Shown here piece after piece: positions 43,691 through 53,665 of a DNA stretch of 64,000 bases (positions are counted from its first letter, which is position 1; every line of letters starts with the position of its first letter). Below the pieces are notes generated by a model. That model saw only the letters and a program-made list of their open reading frames with translations. It was not told the DNA's origin and searched no databases. Made by a program: the position numbers and the translations under genes. The stretch lies in assembly GCA_001768235.1 (NCBI GenBank), contig MENK01000024.1:246919-310918 (forward strand). Direction: 5' to 3'. This stretch comes from Bacteroidetes bacterium GWB2_32_14. GTDB lineage: Bacteria; Bacteroidota; Bacteroidia; Bacteroidales; UBA12077.

Positions 43691-45265
43691 TTAAATCTTT
43701 CTCGGGTTTGTACCTAAAAAAACAGCTCTTATCAATGCAAGTACCGGGATAAATTCCAATCTTCCTGCCCACATCTGAAAAATATATAAAAGTTCAAGAG
43801 CAGGTGACATGGAAGGATCAGTAATTCCTGTTGATAACCCGGCCGTACTTTGTGCCGAAGCTGATTCAAACAACGAATCGGCAAAATCGAAATTATTTCC
43901 CGTAAGAAATGTGCCAAGTATTGCAGAGATAATAATGAGCATAAAAAACAGGATTGCATAAGAAGCTGCCTGGGTAAATTCATCGTTCATATCGTCAGGG
44001 AGCATTGTTTTGTTGTTAAACCTGATAGTTTTTATAGTATTATCTGAAAAGAAAACTTTATTAACCTGCCATCGAAGTCCTTTGCTTATAAGCAAAGCAC
44101 GAACCATTTTAATACCCCCGGCTGTTGAACCTGATGCACCACCAACAAATAATGCGGTTGCCACGATAAAAACTATTGATAACCAATCCCACCCGGCAAT
44201 ATTCGATGTTTGCCATCCTGTAGTTGATAATGCACTTACGAATTGAAAAACACCTTCACGAAAAGGATTTGAAACAGAATTAGCAAAGAATAATAAAAAC
44301 GATTGAATTATACTTCCGACAACAAATGCAATAATCAATCCATGGGTTTGAATATCTTTCCAAAATTCATTTATTCTTTTTTCAAAAATTACTTTGTAAA
44401 AAAAGGGTAATGAAAAAGAACCAATAATCATGGGAAGTAAATAAAGCATATCCATATATGGGGAATTGTAATCAGCAATGCTATTGTCTAATGTACTAAA
44501 GCCGCCGGTTGATTGTCCGGTCATTGCGTGATTAAGGGAATCAAAAAGATTGTCTTTTAAAGGATAATCAGGTAAAATTATGTAGGTTCCAATAATTAAA
44601 TAGATAAAAGAAAAAAGAGTGACAATTAAATAAGCTTTCCAAATATACCTCGTTGTTTCAATTATTCTCGGCCTGAGTTTCATACCTGTAGCTTCAGAAC
44701 CATAAAGTAAAACTGCACTTTTACCCGAAAATTGTTTAAAAACAGCTAAAGCCATTATAATAAAACCGGCTCCGCCTAACCACTGTGCAAATGAACGATA
44801 AAAGAGCACACCTTTACCAACCGATGGTTCATGAACAGTCATTGTAAGTCCTGTAGTAGTATAGGCACTCATACTCTCGAAAAAACAATGGATGTAGTTT
44901 TTAAAATAAATGAGACTTGATGATGTATATGTTGCTCCACGGGGTATAAATTCATTCATTACTTCAACAGGTGTAATGTGTGCAATTACAAAAAATGGTA
45001 GTCCACCCATTATTGTTCCCAATAACCAGCTAAAAGCGGCAATTATAAGAGCATGATGGAACAGGGGTTCGTCGGAATGATAAAATCCTTTGTGCAGAAT
45101 ATAACCTGCTCCGGCAGAGATTAATGCTGATAATAAAAACCCAAGAGCCGAATACCACTCTGCATAGATCATTGATACGGGAGCACAAAAAGCAAAAACA
45201 AATCCCAATAAAATAAGCAGGTTGCCGGTTTGTTTCAATACAATTTTATAAGTACTTCTTTTCAT
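43691..45265 (-). CDS. trkH: TrkH-family potassium uptake protein
   Basis: 524-aa membrane protein with about ten helices and four pore-loop repeats typical of Trk/Ktr: AYTTTGLT, GQSTGGFST, STTGWQT and QSTAGLST, each with the selectivity-filter Gly. The start MKRSTYKIV follows 6 bases after the second trkH, so the two are co-transcribed. The pair may assemble as separate dimers with the single TrkA. Confidence 0.93.
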   Translation of the reverse strand: MKRSTYKIVLKQTGNLLILLGFVFAFCAPVSMIYAEWYSALGFLLSALISAGAGYILHKGFYHSDEPLFHHALIIAAFSWLLGTIMGGLPFFVIAHITPVEVMNEFIPRGATYTSSSLIYFKNYIHCFFESMSAYTTTGLTMTVHEPSVGKGVLFYRSFAQWLGGAGFIIMALAVFKQFSGKSAVLLYGSEATGMKLRPRIIETTRYIWKAYLIVTLFSFIYLIIGTYIILPDYPLKDNLFDSLNHAMTGQSTGGFSTLDNSIADYNSPYMDMLYLLPMIIGSFSLPFFYKVIFEKRINEFWKDIQTHGLIIAFVVGSIIQSFLLFFANSVSNPFREGVFQFVSALSTTGWQTSNIAGWDWLSIVFIVATALFVGGASGSTAGGIKMVRALLISKGLRWQVNKVFFSDNTIKTIRFNNKTMLPDDMNDEFTQAASYAILFFMLIIISAILGTFLTGNNFDFADSLFESASAQSTAGLSTGITDPSMSPALELLYIFQMWAGRLEFIPVLALIRAVFLGTNPRKI

Positions 45266-45271
45266 TATATA

Positions 45272-46699
45272 TTAATATTTTCTATTACATGATGGTGTAA
45301 GTAATAGTAAAAAGGTGTAAATCTCAATACGTCCCAGGATCATCAGGAAGATTAATATTATTTTACCTGCTTCTGGTAAGCCAGCCAAACTATGATTATA
45401 ACCAAAAGTTGATAGAGCTGAAATTGATAAAAAAACAGATTCTTTAAAACTAATTTTTAATAACGAAAGGGCCATTGTTCCTAACATGAAAGCGATTCCG
45501 AAAACGGTTATATAAGTTATTACTGAAAGGTTTGAGTTTTCATTCAGGTTTTTATTGTTGTATTTTATCTTATAGTCAGTCAATTGCGAAACAAACATCT
45601 TGAAAGTCATTTTCAGGTTTCTAAACAGAATAAGGAATCTTGACATCTTTATCCCGCCTGAAGCAGAAGAAGTACACCCTCCTGTAAAAAGGAAGAAAAC
45701 CAATATAAGTAAAGTGTAACTGGGCCATAACAAATAATTGGTTATTGAATATCCCGAAGTAGTTATAAATGAAATAACTTGAAAAAGGCCTTCCCTGAAT
45801 GCAGGTTCAATACCTTTAAATAATTTAAAGTATAGAATTCCGCTAATTAATAAAGTAATAAGAAATATAGTTAATACAAACAGCTTTACTTCTTCATTTA
45901 TAAATGCAATTCTGAATTTCCCGGTTATAATGAAATAATAAAAAATATAACTTATGCCGGATAAAAACATAAACAGGATCATTGTATAATGAATATATGG
46001 TGAATATCCTGCCAAGCCTTTGTTTGCAAGTGTAAAACTTCCTGTCGATACTGTTCCGAATGAATAACAAATACTTTCAAAGAAATCCATTCCGCCCGAA
46101 TAAAGAAACAAGGTTTGAGCAAAAGTTAAAATGAAGTATATAAGGATCACGCTTGAAATAATATTACGGAATTTATAACCCGTATGAGTATTTGAATATG
46201 AATTAAAAGAAAATAATTTATTCCCTCCAAAATTAAGTTTAGGCAGAATAAATATTGCAGTAATAATTGCTCCAAAACCGCCTAACCAGTGTGTAATACT
46301 TCGCCAAAACAGAATTGATTTGGGTAAATTTTCAATATTTGTTAATATTGTTGTTCCTGTAGTTGTAAAACCCGAAACAACCTCAAAAAGCATATTAATA
46401 TAGGAAGGTACTGATTTGTCTATAAGATAAGGGAATGTTCCAAGTATAATTAATAACATCCAGGAATAGAATAATAAAGCAATAACCTGGTAATTATCAT
46501 TAATTCTATTGATGGTTTTATAAGAAAAGATGAAGAACAACAATCCAAATGCAATAGTAAAGAGGCCTGGAAGTAAAAATGGAGTAAGTGGTTCGTGATA
46601 GTATAGAGCAAAGGGAATACAGAAAAAAAAAGATATTCCCTCAATTATTAAAATTAAAGATGTTACAAATACTGTTGTATTAAAATTTATGTTAAACAT
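45272..46699 (-). CDS. trkH: TrkH-family potassium uptake protein, second paralogue
   Basis: 475 aa, first gene of the minus-strand trkH-trkH-kdpD-kdpE unit. About ten membrane helices with pore loops SGFTTTGTT, FGTVSTGSFT, ITTSGYS and LSTFGYNH. The second and fourth loops differ from those of its neighbour (TGSF for TGGF, TFGY for TAGL), so ion affinity or selectivity may differ. It is transcribed from the promoter at 46749-46817. Confidence 0.92.
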   Translation of the reverse strand: MFNINFNTTVFVTSLILIIEGISFFFCIPFALYYHEPLTPFLLPGLFTIAFGLLFFIFSYKTINRINDNYQVIALLFYSWMLLIILGTFPYLIDKSVPSYINMLFEVVSGFTTTGTTILTNIENLPKSILFWRSITHWLGGFGAIITAIFILPKLNFGGNKLFSFNSYSNTHTGYKFRNIISSVILIYFILTFAQTLFLYSGGMDFFESICYSFGTVSTGSFTLANKGLAGYSPYIHYTMILFMFLSGISYIFYYFIITGKFRIAFINEEVKLFVLTIFLITLLISGILYFKLFKGIEPAFREGLFQVISFITTSGYSITNYLLWPSYTLLILVFFLFTGGCTSSASGGIKMSRFLILFRNLKMTFKMFVSQLTDYKIKYNNKNLNENSNLSVITYITVFGIAFMLGTMALSLLKISFKESVFLSISALSTFGYNHSLAGLPEAGKIILIFLMILGRIEIYTFLLLLTPSCNRKY

Positions 46700-46748
46700 A
46701 ATTTTTTGATAAATGATAATTAAACTTCATACAGGTGTATTAACATTA

Positions 46749-46817
46749 CAAAGTTACCAGCCGTTTCATAAATATTATGTTAAGATTTTCGTGATGGGTA
46801 TAAAGATTTTATAAAGA
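46749..46817 (-). promoter_or_regulatory. trkH promoter with K+-locus operator
   Basis: Minus-strand copy of the trkA promoter block. The ATCTTTA-like sites have the same 11- and 21-base spacing, and the last lies exactly 30 bases before TAACTTTG (46749-46756), as at trkA. Conserved stretches include AAATCTTTATACCCATCA and GCTGGTAACTTTG. The leader to trkH is about 50 bases. Confidence 0.75.
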
Positions 46818-46944
46818 AACCTGTTTGATTTAGCCGGGAAAATGAATTTTTGCAATTTTTTAAACATTACAGTCAAACCATTGTTTTTAATTGAAAGGCT
46901 TACTTTTAGCTAATATTTTTATTTATAAAACAGGAATATTTTTA

Positions 46945-46952
46945 TATCTTTG
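46945..46952 (+). promoter_or_regulatory. thrS promoter -7 box
   Basis: TATCTTTG matches the Bacteroidota -7 consensus TAnnTTTG, 22 bases before the chosen thrS ATG. It lies inside the longer ORF of the track and argues against the start at 46891. Confidence 0.6.
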
Positions 46953-46974
46953 CAAACTTGTAAATAAATGTACG

Positions 46975-48924
46975 ATGATAAAGATAACATTACCCGATAA
47001 TTCAATTCGAGAATACCCTAAAGGTATTTCTGGTTATGAAATTGCCGAAAATATTAGTCCTCGTTTAGCTAAAGAAGTACTTTCAATAAGTGTAAATGGC
47101 GAAGTGTGGGATTTACAACGTCCAATCCATATCGATGCCCGAATAAAATTGCATAAATGGGAAGATACAGAAGGTAAAGATGCTTTCTGGCATTCATCTG
47201 CCCACTTAATGGCTGAAGCTTTAGAAAGTTTATATCCCGGAATTAAGTTCGGCATAGGTCCAAGCATTGAAAATGGTTTTTATTACGATGTCGATTTAAC
47301 TGACGGGAAAGTTATTACTGATGCTGATTTTCAGAAAATTGAAGCAAAAGTAATAGAGCTTGCTCAACAAAAAAACAATATAACACGTCACGAAGTCTCT
47401 AAAAAAGAAGCTCTTGACCTTTTTACAAAAAAGGGTGATGAATATAAAACGGAGTTGATAAGTGAACTGGAAGACGGAACCATTACTTTATACAAACAGG
47501 GCAATTTTACCGATTTATGCCGTGGCCCGCATTTACCCAATACCGAACATATTAAAGCATTTAAAGTTTTAAGTGTAGCCGGAGCATATTGGCGTGGTGA
47601 TGAAAAACGTAAACAACTAACACGTGTTTACGGGATTTCTTTTCCTAAACAAAAAATGCTTGAAGAATACCTTGTTTTGCTTGAAGAAGCTAAGAAAAGA
47701 GATCATCGTAAAATTGGAAAAGAACTTGAGCTATTTACTTTCTCTCAACGGGTAGGGCCGGGGCTGCCTTTATGGTTACCTAAGGGAGCTATGCTTCGGG
47801 AAAGGCTGGAAAATTTTTTGAAGAAAATTCAAAAACGATACGGATACCAACAGGTAATTACTCCTCATATTGGATTAAAAGAACTGTGGGTAACATCAGG
47901 ACATTATGCTAAATACGGGAAAGATTCATTTCAACCCATTCATACACCAGCCGAGGGCGAAGAATTTTTATTAAAACCTATGAATTGCCCTCACCATTGC
48001 GAAATATACAAATCGAGTCAGCATTCATACAAAGATTTACCTGTTCGTTATGCTGAATTTGGAACAGTTTATCGCTACGAGCAAAGTGGAGAATTACATG
48101 GTTTAACACGTGTTCGTGGATTTACACAGGATGATGCACATATTTTCTGTACTCCGGATCAGTTGAAAGATGAGTTTAAAAAAGTGATGGATATTATTTT
48201 TATCATTTTTAATGCACTCGATTTTAAAGATTATATAGCACAGGTTTCCTTACGCGACCCGAATGATCATACCAAATATATTGGAACAGACGAAAACTGG
48301 GAAAAAGCTGAAACAGCTATTCTCGAAGCCGTAGAAGAAAAGAAACTGAATTATGTAGTTGAATATGGCGAGGCCGCATTTTATGGCCCGAAACTCGATT
48401 TTATGGTTCGCGATGCTATTGGACGCAAGTGGCAACTTGGAACAATACAGGTTGATTATAATTTACCAGACAGGTTTGAATTGGATTACATTGGTGCAGA
48501 TAACCAAAAACACCGTCCGGTAATGATTCACCGGGCACCTTTTGGTTCAATGGAGCGATTTGTTGCCGTTCTTATTGAGCATACAGCCGGAAAATTCCCT
48601 TTATGGCTGACTCCTGATCAGGTTGTTGTATTACCTATCAGCGAAAAATTTAACGATTATGCAAAAAAAGTTTTGAATTTCCTAAATAATTACGATATTC
48701 GCACTCTGATTGATGACCGTAACGAGAAGATAGGTAAAAAGATAAGAGATAATGAGTTAAAGCGTATTCCGTATCTTTTGATTGTAGGTGAAAAAGAAGC
48801 TGAAAGTGAAACAATTTCGGTTCGAAAACAGGGCGAAGGAGACAAAGGAAGTATGAATTTGAACGAATTTGTTGATTTTATAAATAAAGAGATTAAAGCA
48901 CAAACAGAGAATTTTAAATTATAA
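46975..48924 (+). CDS. thrS: Threonyl-tRNA synthetase
   Basis: 649 aa from [15 protein letters not shown]. The track's extra 28 N-terminal residues overlap the promoter and do not belong to the family. A TGS domain (1-62) and the editing domain with [11 protein letters not shown] and CRGPHLP are followed by the class II catalytic core, with motif 2 ([25 protein letters not shown]), zinc ligands (MNCPHHC, later [11 protein letters not shown]) and the anticodon-binding domain. It leads the thrS-infC-rpmI-rplT cluster, the classical order. Confidence 0.97.
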   Translation: MIKITLPDNSIREYPKGISGYEIAENISPRLAKEVLSISVNGEVWDLQRPIHIDARIKLHKWEDTEGKDAFWHSSAHLMAEALESLYPGIKFGIGPSIENGFYYDVDLTDGKVITDADFQKIEAKVIELAQQKNNITRHEVSKKEALDLFTKKGDEYKTELISELEDGTITLYKQGNFTDLCRGPHLPNTEHIKAFKVLSVAGAYWRGDEKRKQLTRVYGISFPKQKMLEEYLVLLEEAKKRDHRKIGKELELFTFSQRVGPGLPLWLPKGAMLRERLENFLKKIQKRYGYQQVITPHIGLKELWVTSGHYAKYGKDSFQPIHTPAEGEEFLLKPMNCPHHCEIYKSSQHSYKDLPVRYAEFGTVYRYEQSGELHGLTRVRGFTQDDAHIFCTPDQLKDEFKKVMDIIFIIFNALDFKDYIAQVSLRDPNDHTKYIGTDENWEKAETAILEAVEEKKLNYVVEYGEAAFYGPKLDFMVRDAIGRKWQLGTIQVDYNLPDRFELDYIGADNQKHRPVMIHRAPFGSMERFVAVLIEHTAGKFPLWLTPDQVVVLPISEKFNDYAKKVLNFLNNYDIRTLIDDRNEKIGKKIRDNELKRIPYLLIVGEKEAESETISVRKQGEGDKGSMNLNEFVDFINKEIKAQTENFKL

Positions 48925-48966
48925 TTGCATCTAAATATAAACTAAAATTATTGGGAGGACCTAGAC

Positions 48967-49515
48967 ATAGCAGTACCAAAAATTATTAAAAGGGAGCAGG
49001 CGGCGCATCGCATCAATGAATTTATTCGCGTAAAAGCCGTTCGTTTAGTAGGGGATAATATTGAAAACCCCGATATTTATTCAATACAAGATGCCTTAAA
49101 ACTGGCAGAAGAATTAGAACTCGATTTGGTTGAAATTTCACCAAATGCTGATCCCCCTGTTTGTAAAATTGTTGATTACCAGAAGTTTCTTTATCAACAA
49201 AAAAAGAAACAAAAAGAAATTAAATCGAAAGCTGTAAAAGTGGTTCTTAAAGAAATTCGTTTTGGGCCACAAACAGATGAACATGATTATAACTTTAAAC
49301 TTAAACATGCTCAAAAATTTCTTGAAGATGGAGCTAAAGTAAAAGCTTTTGTATTCTTTAAAGGACGATCAATCCTGTTTAAAGAACAAGGCGAGATTTT
49401 ACTTCTCAGATTAGCCCAGGATCTTGAAGAATATGGAAAAGTAGAACAACTGCCTCGGTTAGAAGGTAAACGAATGATAATTTTTATTGCACCAAAAGCA
49501 GTAAAAAAGAAATAG
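48967..49515 (+). CDS. infC: Translation initiation factor IF-3, apparent AUA start
   Basis: 182 aa. The track begins at an internal ATG (49126), but the frame codes for IF-3 sequence back to [20 protein letters not shown]. No ATG, GTG or TTG is found between an in-frame stop at 48943-48945 and this point. ATA at 48967 sits nine bases after GGGAGG, so I take it as the start. IF-3 genes often use rare AUU-type starts for autoregulation because IF-3 rejects non-standard initiation codons. Domains: IF3-N with [12 protein letters not shown], then IF3-C. Confidence 0.9.
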   Translation: MAVPKIIKREQAAHRINEFIRVKAVRLVGDNIENPDIYSIQDALKLAEELELDLVEISPNADPPVCKIVDYQKFLYQQKKKQKEIKSKAVKVVLKEIRFGPQTDEHDYNFKLKHAQKFLEDGAKVKAFVFFKGRSILFKEQGEILLLRLAQDLEEYGKVEQLPRLEGKRMIIFIAPKAVKKK

Positions 49516-49542
49516 TAAACATTAAATTAAATTTTTAGAAAA

Positions 49543-49740
49543 ATGCCAAAGATGAAGACAAATTCGGGAGCTAAAAAAAGATTTAGCTTAACCGGATCAG
49601 GGAAGATTAAAAGAAAGCATGCTTTCAAAAGTCACATCTTAACCAAGAAATCAAACAAAAGAAAAAGAAACCTTGGTTATTTCGGACAAGTTGATAAAAC
49701 TGACGAGAAAAATGTGAAACTTTTATTAGCAATGAAATAG
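49543..49740 (+). CDS. rpmI: Ribosomal protein bL35
   Basis: 65 aa, highly basic: [33 protein letters not shown]. Standard length and start. It is 27 bases downstream of infC in the conserved infC-rpmI-rplT order. Confidence 0.97.
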   Translation: MPKMKTNSGAKKRFSLTGSGKIKRKHAFKSHILTKKSNKRKRNLGYFGQVDKTDEKNVKLLLAMK

Positions 49741-49840
49741 TATTTTAATCACAATTTATTATTAGTATTTAACCAGAGTGAATTAGCAGGAAAAAGTGCC
49801 GAAAAAGAGCGGCCGCTAACCATTCAAAAAACAAAAAATT

Positions 49841-50188
49841 ATGCCAAGATCAGTAAATTCAGTTGCTTCAAGAGCACGAAGAAAAAAAGTTTTAAAGTTA
49901 ACCAGAGGTTACTTTGGAGCAAGAAAAAATGTATGGACTGTTGCAGTGAATGCCTTCGAAAAAGGTATGGTATATGCTTTCAGAGACAGACGTACCAAAA
50001 AGAGAAATTTCAGGGCCCTTTGGATTCAGAGAATTAATGCTGGTGTTAGAGAACATGGTTTATCATACTCGGAGTTCATAGGCAAACTAAACAAAAAAGG
50101 TGTTGCTTTAAACAGAAAAGTACTTGCCGATTTAGCTATGAATCATCCAAAAGCTTTTGCCGAAGTTGTTAAAACAGTGAATAAATAA
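49841..50188 (+). CDS. rplT: Ribosomal protein bL20
   Basis: 115 aa, basic N-terminal tail ([19 protein letters not shown]) and family blocks ARKNVWTVA and [20 protein letters not shown]. bL20 binds 23S rRNA and in several bacteria represses its own operon. The 100-base gap after rpmI contains GCGGCCGC in a possible leader structure (AAAAAGTGCCGAAAAAGAGC before it), which could hold such a site. Confidence 0.97.
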   Translation: MPRSVNSVASRARRKKVLKLTRGYFGARKNVWTVAVNAFEKGMVYAFRDRRTKKRNFRALWIQRINAGVREHGLSYSEFIGKLNKKGVALNRKVLADLAMNHPKAFAEVVKTVNK

Positions 50189-50212
50189 ACGATTCAAATA
50201 ATATATGCATTT

Positions 50213-50241
50213 GAGGGAAGTAATTATGCTTCCCTTTTTTT
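50213..50241 (+). terminator. Terminator after rplT
   Basis: GGGAAG-TAATTATG-CTTCCC stem-loop followed by seven T. It closes the thrS-infC-rpmI-rplT cluster. The remaining bases before dapB show a TATACTTTG promoter-like sequence near 50339. Confidence 0.85.
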
Positions 50242-50365
50242 ATATTTACGCTTTCATTTTAGGTGCATAAAATGCCTAAATTTGTAAAATATTTAACATT
50301 AATTAAGAATCTTTTACAATACTTTCAGAGAATCTTTTATACTTTGCACAAATATTATTATACAA

Positions 50366-51082
50366 ATGAAAATTGCAATTATAGGTTATGGTAAAATGGG
50401 AAAAGAGATAGAGAAACTTGCTCTTGAGCGTGGCCATTCTATAGGTATAATTATTGATAAAGATGATTTGAACAAACTTTCTCCTGAAAATCTTGAAAAT
50501 ATTGATGTCGCGATAGAATTTACAACTCCCGATAGTGCTTATCAAAATATAATTAAATGTTTTAACACAAACATACCTGTTGTTTGTGGAACTACCGGTT
50601 GGACTAATAAATTAAATGACGTGATTGATATATGTGAAAAACAAGGGAAAACATTTTTTTACGCGCCAAACTACAGCCTGGGAGTAAATATTTTCTTTAA
50701 ACTGAATACTTTTCTTGCCAGCATAATAAATAATTACCCGGCCTACGATGTTCGCGTAGAAGAAACACATCATACACAAAAACTCGATGCCCCGAGCGGA
50801 ACAGCAATTACAATTGCTGATGGTATATTGAAAAATATGGATAGAAAATCGAAATGGGTTAAAGAAAAAGCTGAACATAAAGACGACCTGGTAATCAAAT
50901 CATTTCGCGAAGGGAATGTTCCGGGAAATCACAAGGTAATTTACGAATCATCGCTCGATAAAATTCAAATCGAGCATGATGCAAAAAACAGGCAGGGCCT
51001 TGCTTTTGGAGCCGTGCTTGCTGCAGAATACATACTGGGGAAAACAGGTTATTTTACTATGAACGATCTTTTAAAAATATAA
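50366..51082 (+). CDS. dapB: 4-hydroxy-tetrahydrodipicolinate reductase
   Basis: 238 aa; NAD(P)H-dependent step of lysine and diaminopimelate synthesis. It has the Rossmann start IAIIGYGKMG, the CGTTGW and YAPNYSLGVNIFF blocks, and the catalytic/substrate motif ETHHTQKLDAPSGTA. The length is normal for the short Bacteroidota form. The lepB gene follows after 17 bases. Confidence 0.96.
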   Translation: MKIAIIGYGKMGKEIEKLALERGHSIGIIIDKDDLNKLSPENLENIDVAIEFTTPDSAYQNIIKCFNTNIPVVCGTTGWTNKLNDVIDICEKQGKTFFYAPNYSLGVNIFFKLNTFLASIINNYPAYDVRVEETHHTQKLDAPSGTAITIADGILKNMDRKSKWVKEKAEHKDDLVIKSFREGNVPGNHKVIYESSLDKIQIEHDAKNRQGLAFGAVLAAEYILGKTGYFTMNDLLKI

Positions 51083-51099
51083 TAACAAATACATTTGCA

Positions 51100-52509
51100 A
51101 TGACACTAAAAGAAATCCTAAAACACAAGTATTTTAAATTCTCATTAACTGTAATTATTTATATTCTTTGGGTAATTTGGTTAAGAAACCTGTGGTTTTT
51201 ATTCGGTTTACTTGTAATAATTGATATGCATATTACAAAATATGTAAACTGGACATTCTGGAAAAAACGTGATGAACCTAAAAAGAAAAATGCACTTATT
51301 GAATGGATTGATGCATTGATTTTTGCAGTTATTGCAGCTACTTTAATCCGGATGTTTTTTATTGAGGCCTATACCATTCCGACATCTTCAATGGAAAAAA
51401 CCTTACTTGTTGGCGATTATTTATTTGTAAGCAAAGTAAGCTATGGCCCCAAAATGCCAAATACACCCGTTTCTTTTCCATTTGCACATCATACTTTGCC
51501 ATTAACAAAAAGTACGAAATCATATGTTGAATGGATTAAACGTCCATATAAACGTATAGCCGGTTTTGGCGATATTAAACGTAACGACATTGTTGTTTTT
51601 AATTTCCCGGCAGGAGATACTGTTGTTCTCGAAATGCAGGAAAAAGATTATTACGGCATTGTTCGTGAAAACGCTTACGAATACATGCGTCGCGATATTC
51701 AAATGGGGAATCCCATAAAATCATTTGATGAGTATGTTGCGATCATGCGTAAACTGGTATGGGAAAAATACAATATCGTTGTTCGTCCTGTTGATAAACG
51801 CGAAAATTATATCAAGCGTTGTGTTGCTATACCTGGTGATACCTTAAAAATCGTTCACGGGCAGGTTTATGTAAATAGCAAGATGCAGCCCCATTTTGAA
51901 AAAATGCAGTACGATTATTTCGTGAATACCAACGGCAAGGAAATAAATTCAAAACATTTTGAAAAACTGGATATTGCTGTTGATGATCGCCGTTATATTG
52001 CATCAAGTTCATTATACGAACTCCCCTTGACAAAGGAAAATGTAGAAAATCTTAAAAACTTTCCCGCGGTAACAAGTATTACAAAGTACGAAAATACAAA
52101 TACAAACATGTCGGGAATTTCAATTTTCCCTTTTAGCCCCGAGTATTCTTGGAATGAAGATAATTTTGGCCCATTGTATGTGCCGGAAAAGGGAGCTACC
52201 GTTCTGCTTAATTTAACAAATTTGCCTTTATACAGCAGGATAATTGAAACATACGAACACAACAAATTAACTGTTATCGACGATAAGATTTTTATTAATG
52301 ATAAAGAAGCTAATTCATATACTTTTAAAATGGATTATTATTTCATGATGGGCGATAACAGGCACAATTCAGCTGATTCACGTTATTGGGGATTTGTTCC
52401 TGAAGATCATGTGGTTGGTAAAGCTGTATTTATCTGGCTATCGCTCGACAAAGACAAACAGTTTCTGAATAAGATTCGCTGGAACAGGATGTTTTCACTT
52501 ATACATTAA
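51100..52509 (+). CDS. lepB: Signal peptidase I
   Basis: 469 aa, long as is usual in Bacteroidota. Membrane helices near 14-45 and 70-88 precede the catalytic Ser97 (PTSSMEKTLLVGD) and the general-base Lys in YIKRCVAIPGDTLKI. The C-terminal box reads MMGDNRHNSADSRYWGFVP. The enzyme cleaves signal peptides of exported proteins at the outer face of the inner membrane. A terminator hairpin follows directly, separating it from its inactive-looking paralogue. Confidence 0.95.
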   Translation: MTLKEILKHKYFKFSLTVIIYILWVIWLRNLWFLFGLLVIIDMHITKYVNWTFWKKRDEPKKKNALIEWIDALIFAVIAATLIRMFFIEAYTIPTSSMEKTLLVGDYLFVSKVSYGPKMPNTPVSFPFAHHTLPLTKSTKSYVEWIKRPYKRIAGFGDIKRNDIVVFNFPAGDTVVLEMQEKDYYGIVRENAYEYMRRDIQMGNPIKSFDEYVAIMRKLVWEKYNIVVRPVDKRENYIKRCVAIPGDTLKIVHGQVYVNSKMQPHFEKMQYDYFVNTNGKEINSKHFEKLDIAVDDRRYIASSSLYELPLTKENVENLKNFPAVTSITKYENTNTNMSGISIFPFSPEYSWNEDNFGPLYVPEKGATVLLNLTNLPLYSRIIETYEHNKLTVIDDKIFINDKEANSYTFKMDYYFMMGDNRHNSADSRYWGFVPEDHVVGKAVFIWLSLDKDKQFLNKIRWNRMFSLIH

Positions 52510-52526
52510 AAATAAATAAATCAGGA

Positions 52527-52565
52527 AAAATACATCAGCCAAAAATGACTGGTGTATTTTTTATT
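52527..52565 (+). terminator. Terminator after lepB
   Basis: A 12-bp stem (AAAATACATCAG with CTGGTGTATTTT, one G-T pair, 10-base loop) running into T-rich sequence. It ends only about 11 bases before the next start codon. Confidence 0.8.
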
Positions 52566-52576
52566 TAAAAAGATTA

Positions 52577-53665
52577 TTGCAATTGACTGGAAAAGGAAAA
52601 TTAACAAAGAAAAAAACTTCCGGCAGGAAAGGAAAGAAAAAAAACAACCCTGGAAATTGGTTCCTGGCAATATTAATTGCTTTTATAATTCTTTTAATTA
52701 TAAAAGCAATTGTTGCTGAACCGTATATTGTCCGATCAACAAATATGGGACAAACTGTTATTCCCGGCGAGTTAATTCTGATTAATAAAACCGGTTATGG
52801 AGCGCGTTTACCCGGTACTTTGCTTAGTATTCCTTTTTTTGGTTTGAATTATTATTCCACTTTAATTGAACTTCCTTATTTCAGATTAGCAGGTTCTGAT
52901 AAAATCAACCGTTTTGAAATAGTGTTGTTTAATTTACCTTACCAGAAAGAAAAACCAGTTGATAAGCGAACACAAAAGATTTCACGAATTATAGGTATGC
53001 CAGGTGATACTCTTGAGATTGTAAATTCAAAAATTAAAATCAACGACTTATATACCGATATTCCTGAAGATAAATTGTATTTCGGCTATACCGTTATTTC
53101 TGCAAATCCTGAAAAAATGAGTGGGATATTCGATAAATATGATATAAACGAAGGTTCTATGAATGAAAAAGAACAATACATTATATCAACATCAATAAGT
53201 AATTATGAAAACCTTAAAAACGAGAAGGATGTAAGGAAGATTTATAGAACGGATATTTCCGCGTATAATGAGAATCTTGTTTTTCCTGGTGAAAAATCAT
53301 ATCATTGGAGCATGAATAGTTTTGGCCCATTGGTAGTTCCGGGAAAAAACAGGAGCGTTTTTCTGACTAAAAACAATATTGCCGTTTATAAAGATATAAT
53401 TGAAAATTTTGAGAATTGTAATTTGAAAATTACTTCATCATCAATAAGTATTAATGGGAAAAAGGTCAGCGAATATACGTTTAAATACAACTACTATTTT
53501 GTTTTAGACGATAACAGGGAAAATGCAAATGACTCCAGGTATTGGGGTTTCTTGCCTGAAAACTGTATTATTGGAAGATGCTCAACTGTTTTGTATTCTA
53601 TTGATAAATCAAAAAAAGATATTCATAAAATTCAATTATCAAGGTTTTTTAAAAGAATTGAATAA
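52577..53665 (+). CDS. Signal peptidase I paralogue lacking both catalytic residues
   Basis: 362 aa, starting at a TTG (52577 or 52583; no ATG is available). A Lys-rich N-terminal tail, one membrane helix (about 28-46), then the S26 fold. Where LepB has Ser-Met this protein has Asn56-Met57 (RSTNMGQTVIPGE), and where LepB has the catalytic Lys before Arg it has Ser136 (KISRIIGMPGDTLEI). The C-terminal box is kept (VLDDNRENANDSRYWGFLP). It is therefore a probable pseudoprotease. A one-base overlap couples it to the WbqC-family gene. Confidence 0.88.
   Translation: MQLTGKGKLTKKKTSGRKGKKKNNPGNWFLAILIAFIILLIIKAIVAEPYIVRSTNMGQTVIPGELILINKTGYGARLPGTLLSIPFFGLNYYSTLIELPYFRLAGSDKINRFEIVLFNLPYQKEKPVDKRTQKISRIIGMPGDTLEIVNSKIKINDLYTDIPEDKLYFGYTVISANPEKMSGIFDKYDINEGSMNEKEQYIISTSISNYENLKNEKDVRKIYRTDISAYNENLVFPGEKSYHWSMNSFGPLVVPGKNRSVFLTKNNIAVYKDIIENFENCNLKITSSSISINGKKVSEYTFKYNYYFVLDDNRENANDSRYWGFLPENCIIGRCSTVLYSIDKSKKDIHKIQLSRFFKRIE

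Noticed and set aside
46891-46974. N-terminal extension of thrS in the ORF track
   Set aside because: It runs across the TATCTTTG promoter and does not match the family; the start at 46975 does.
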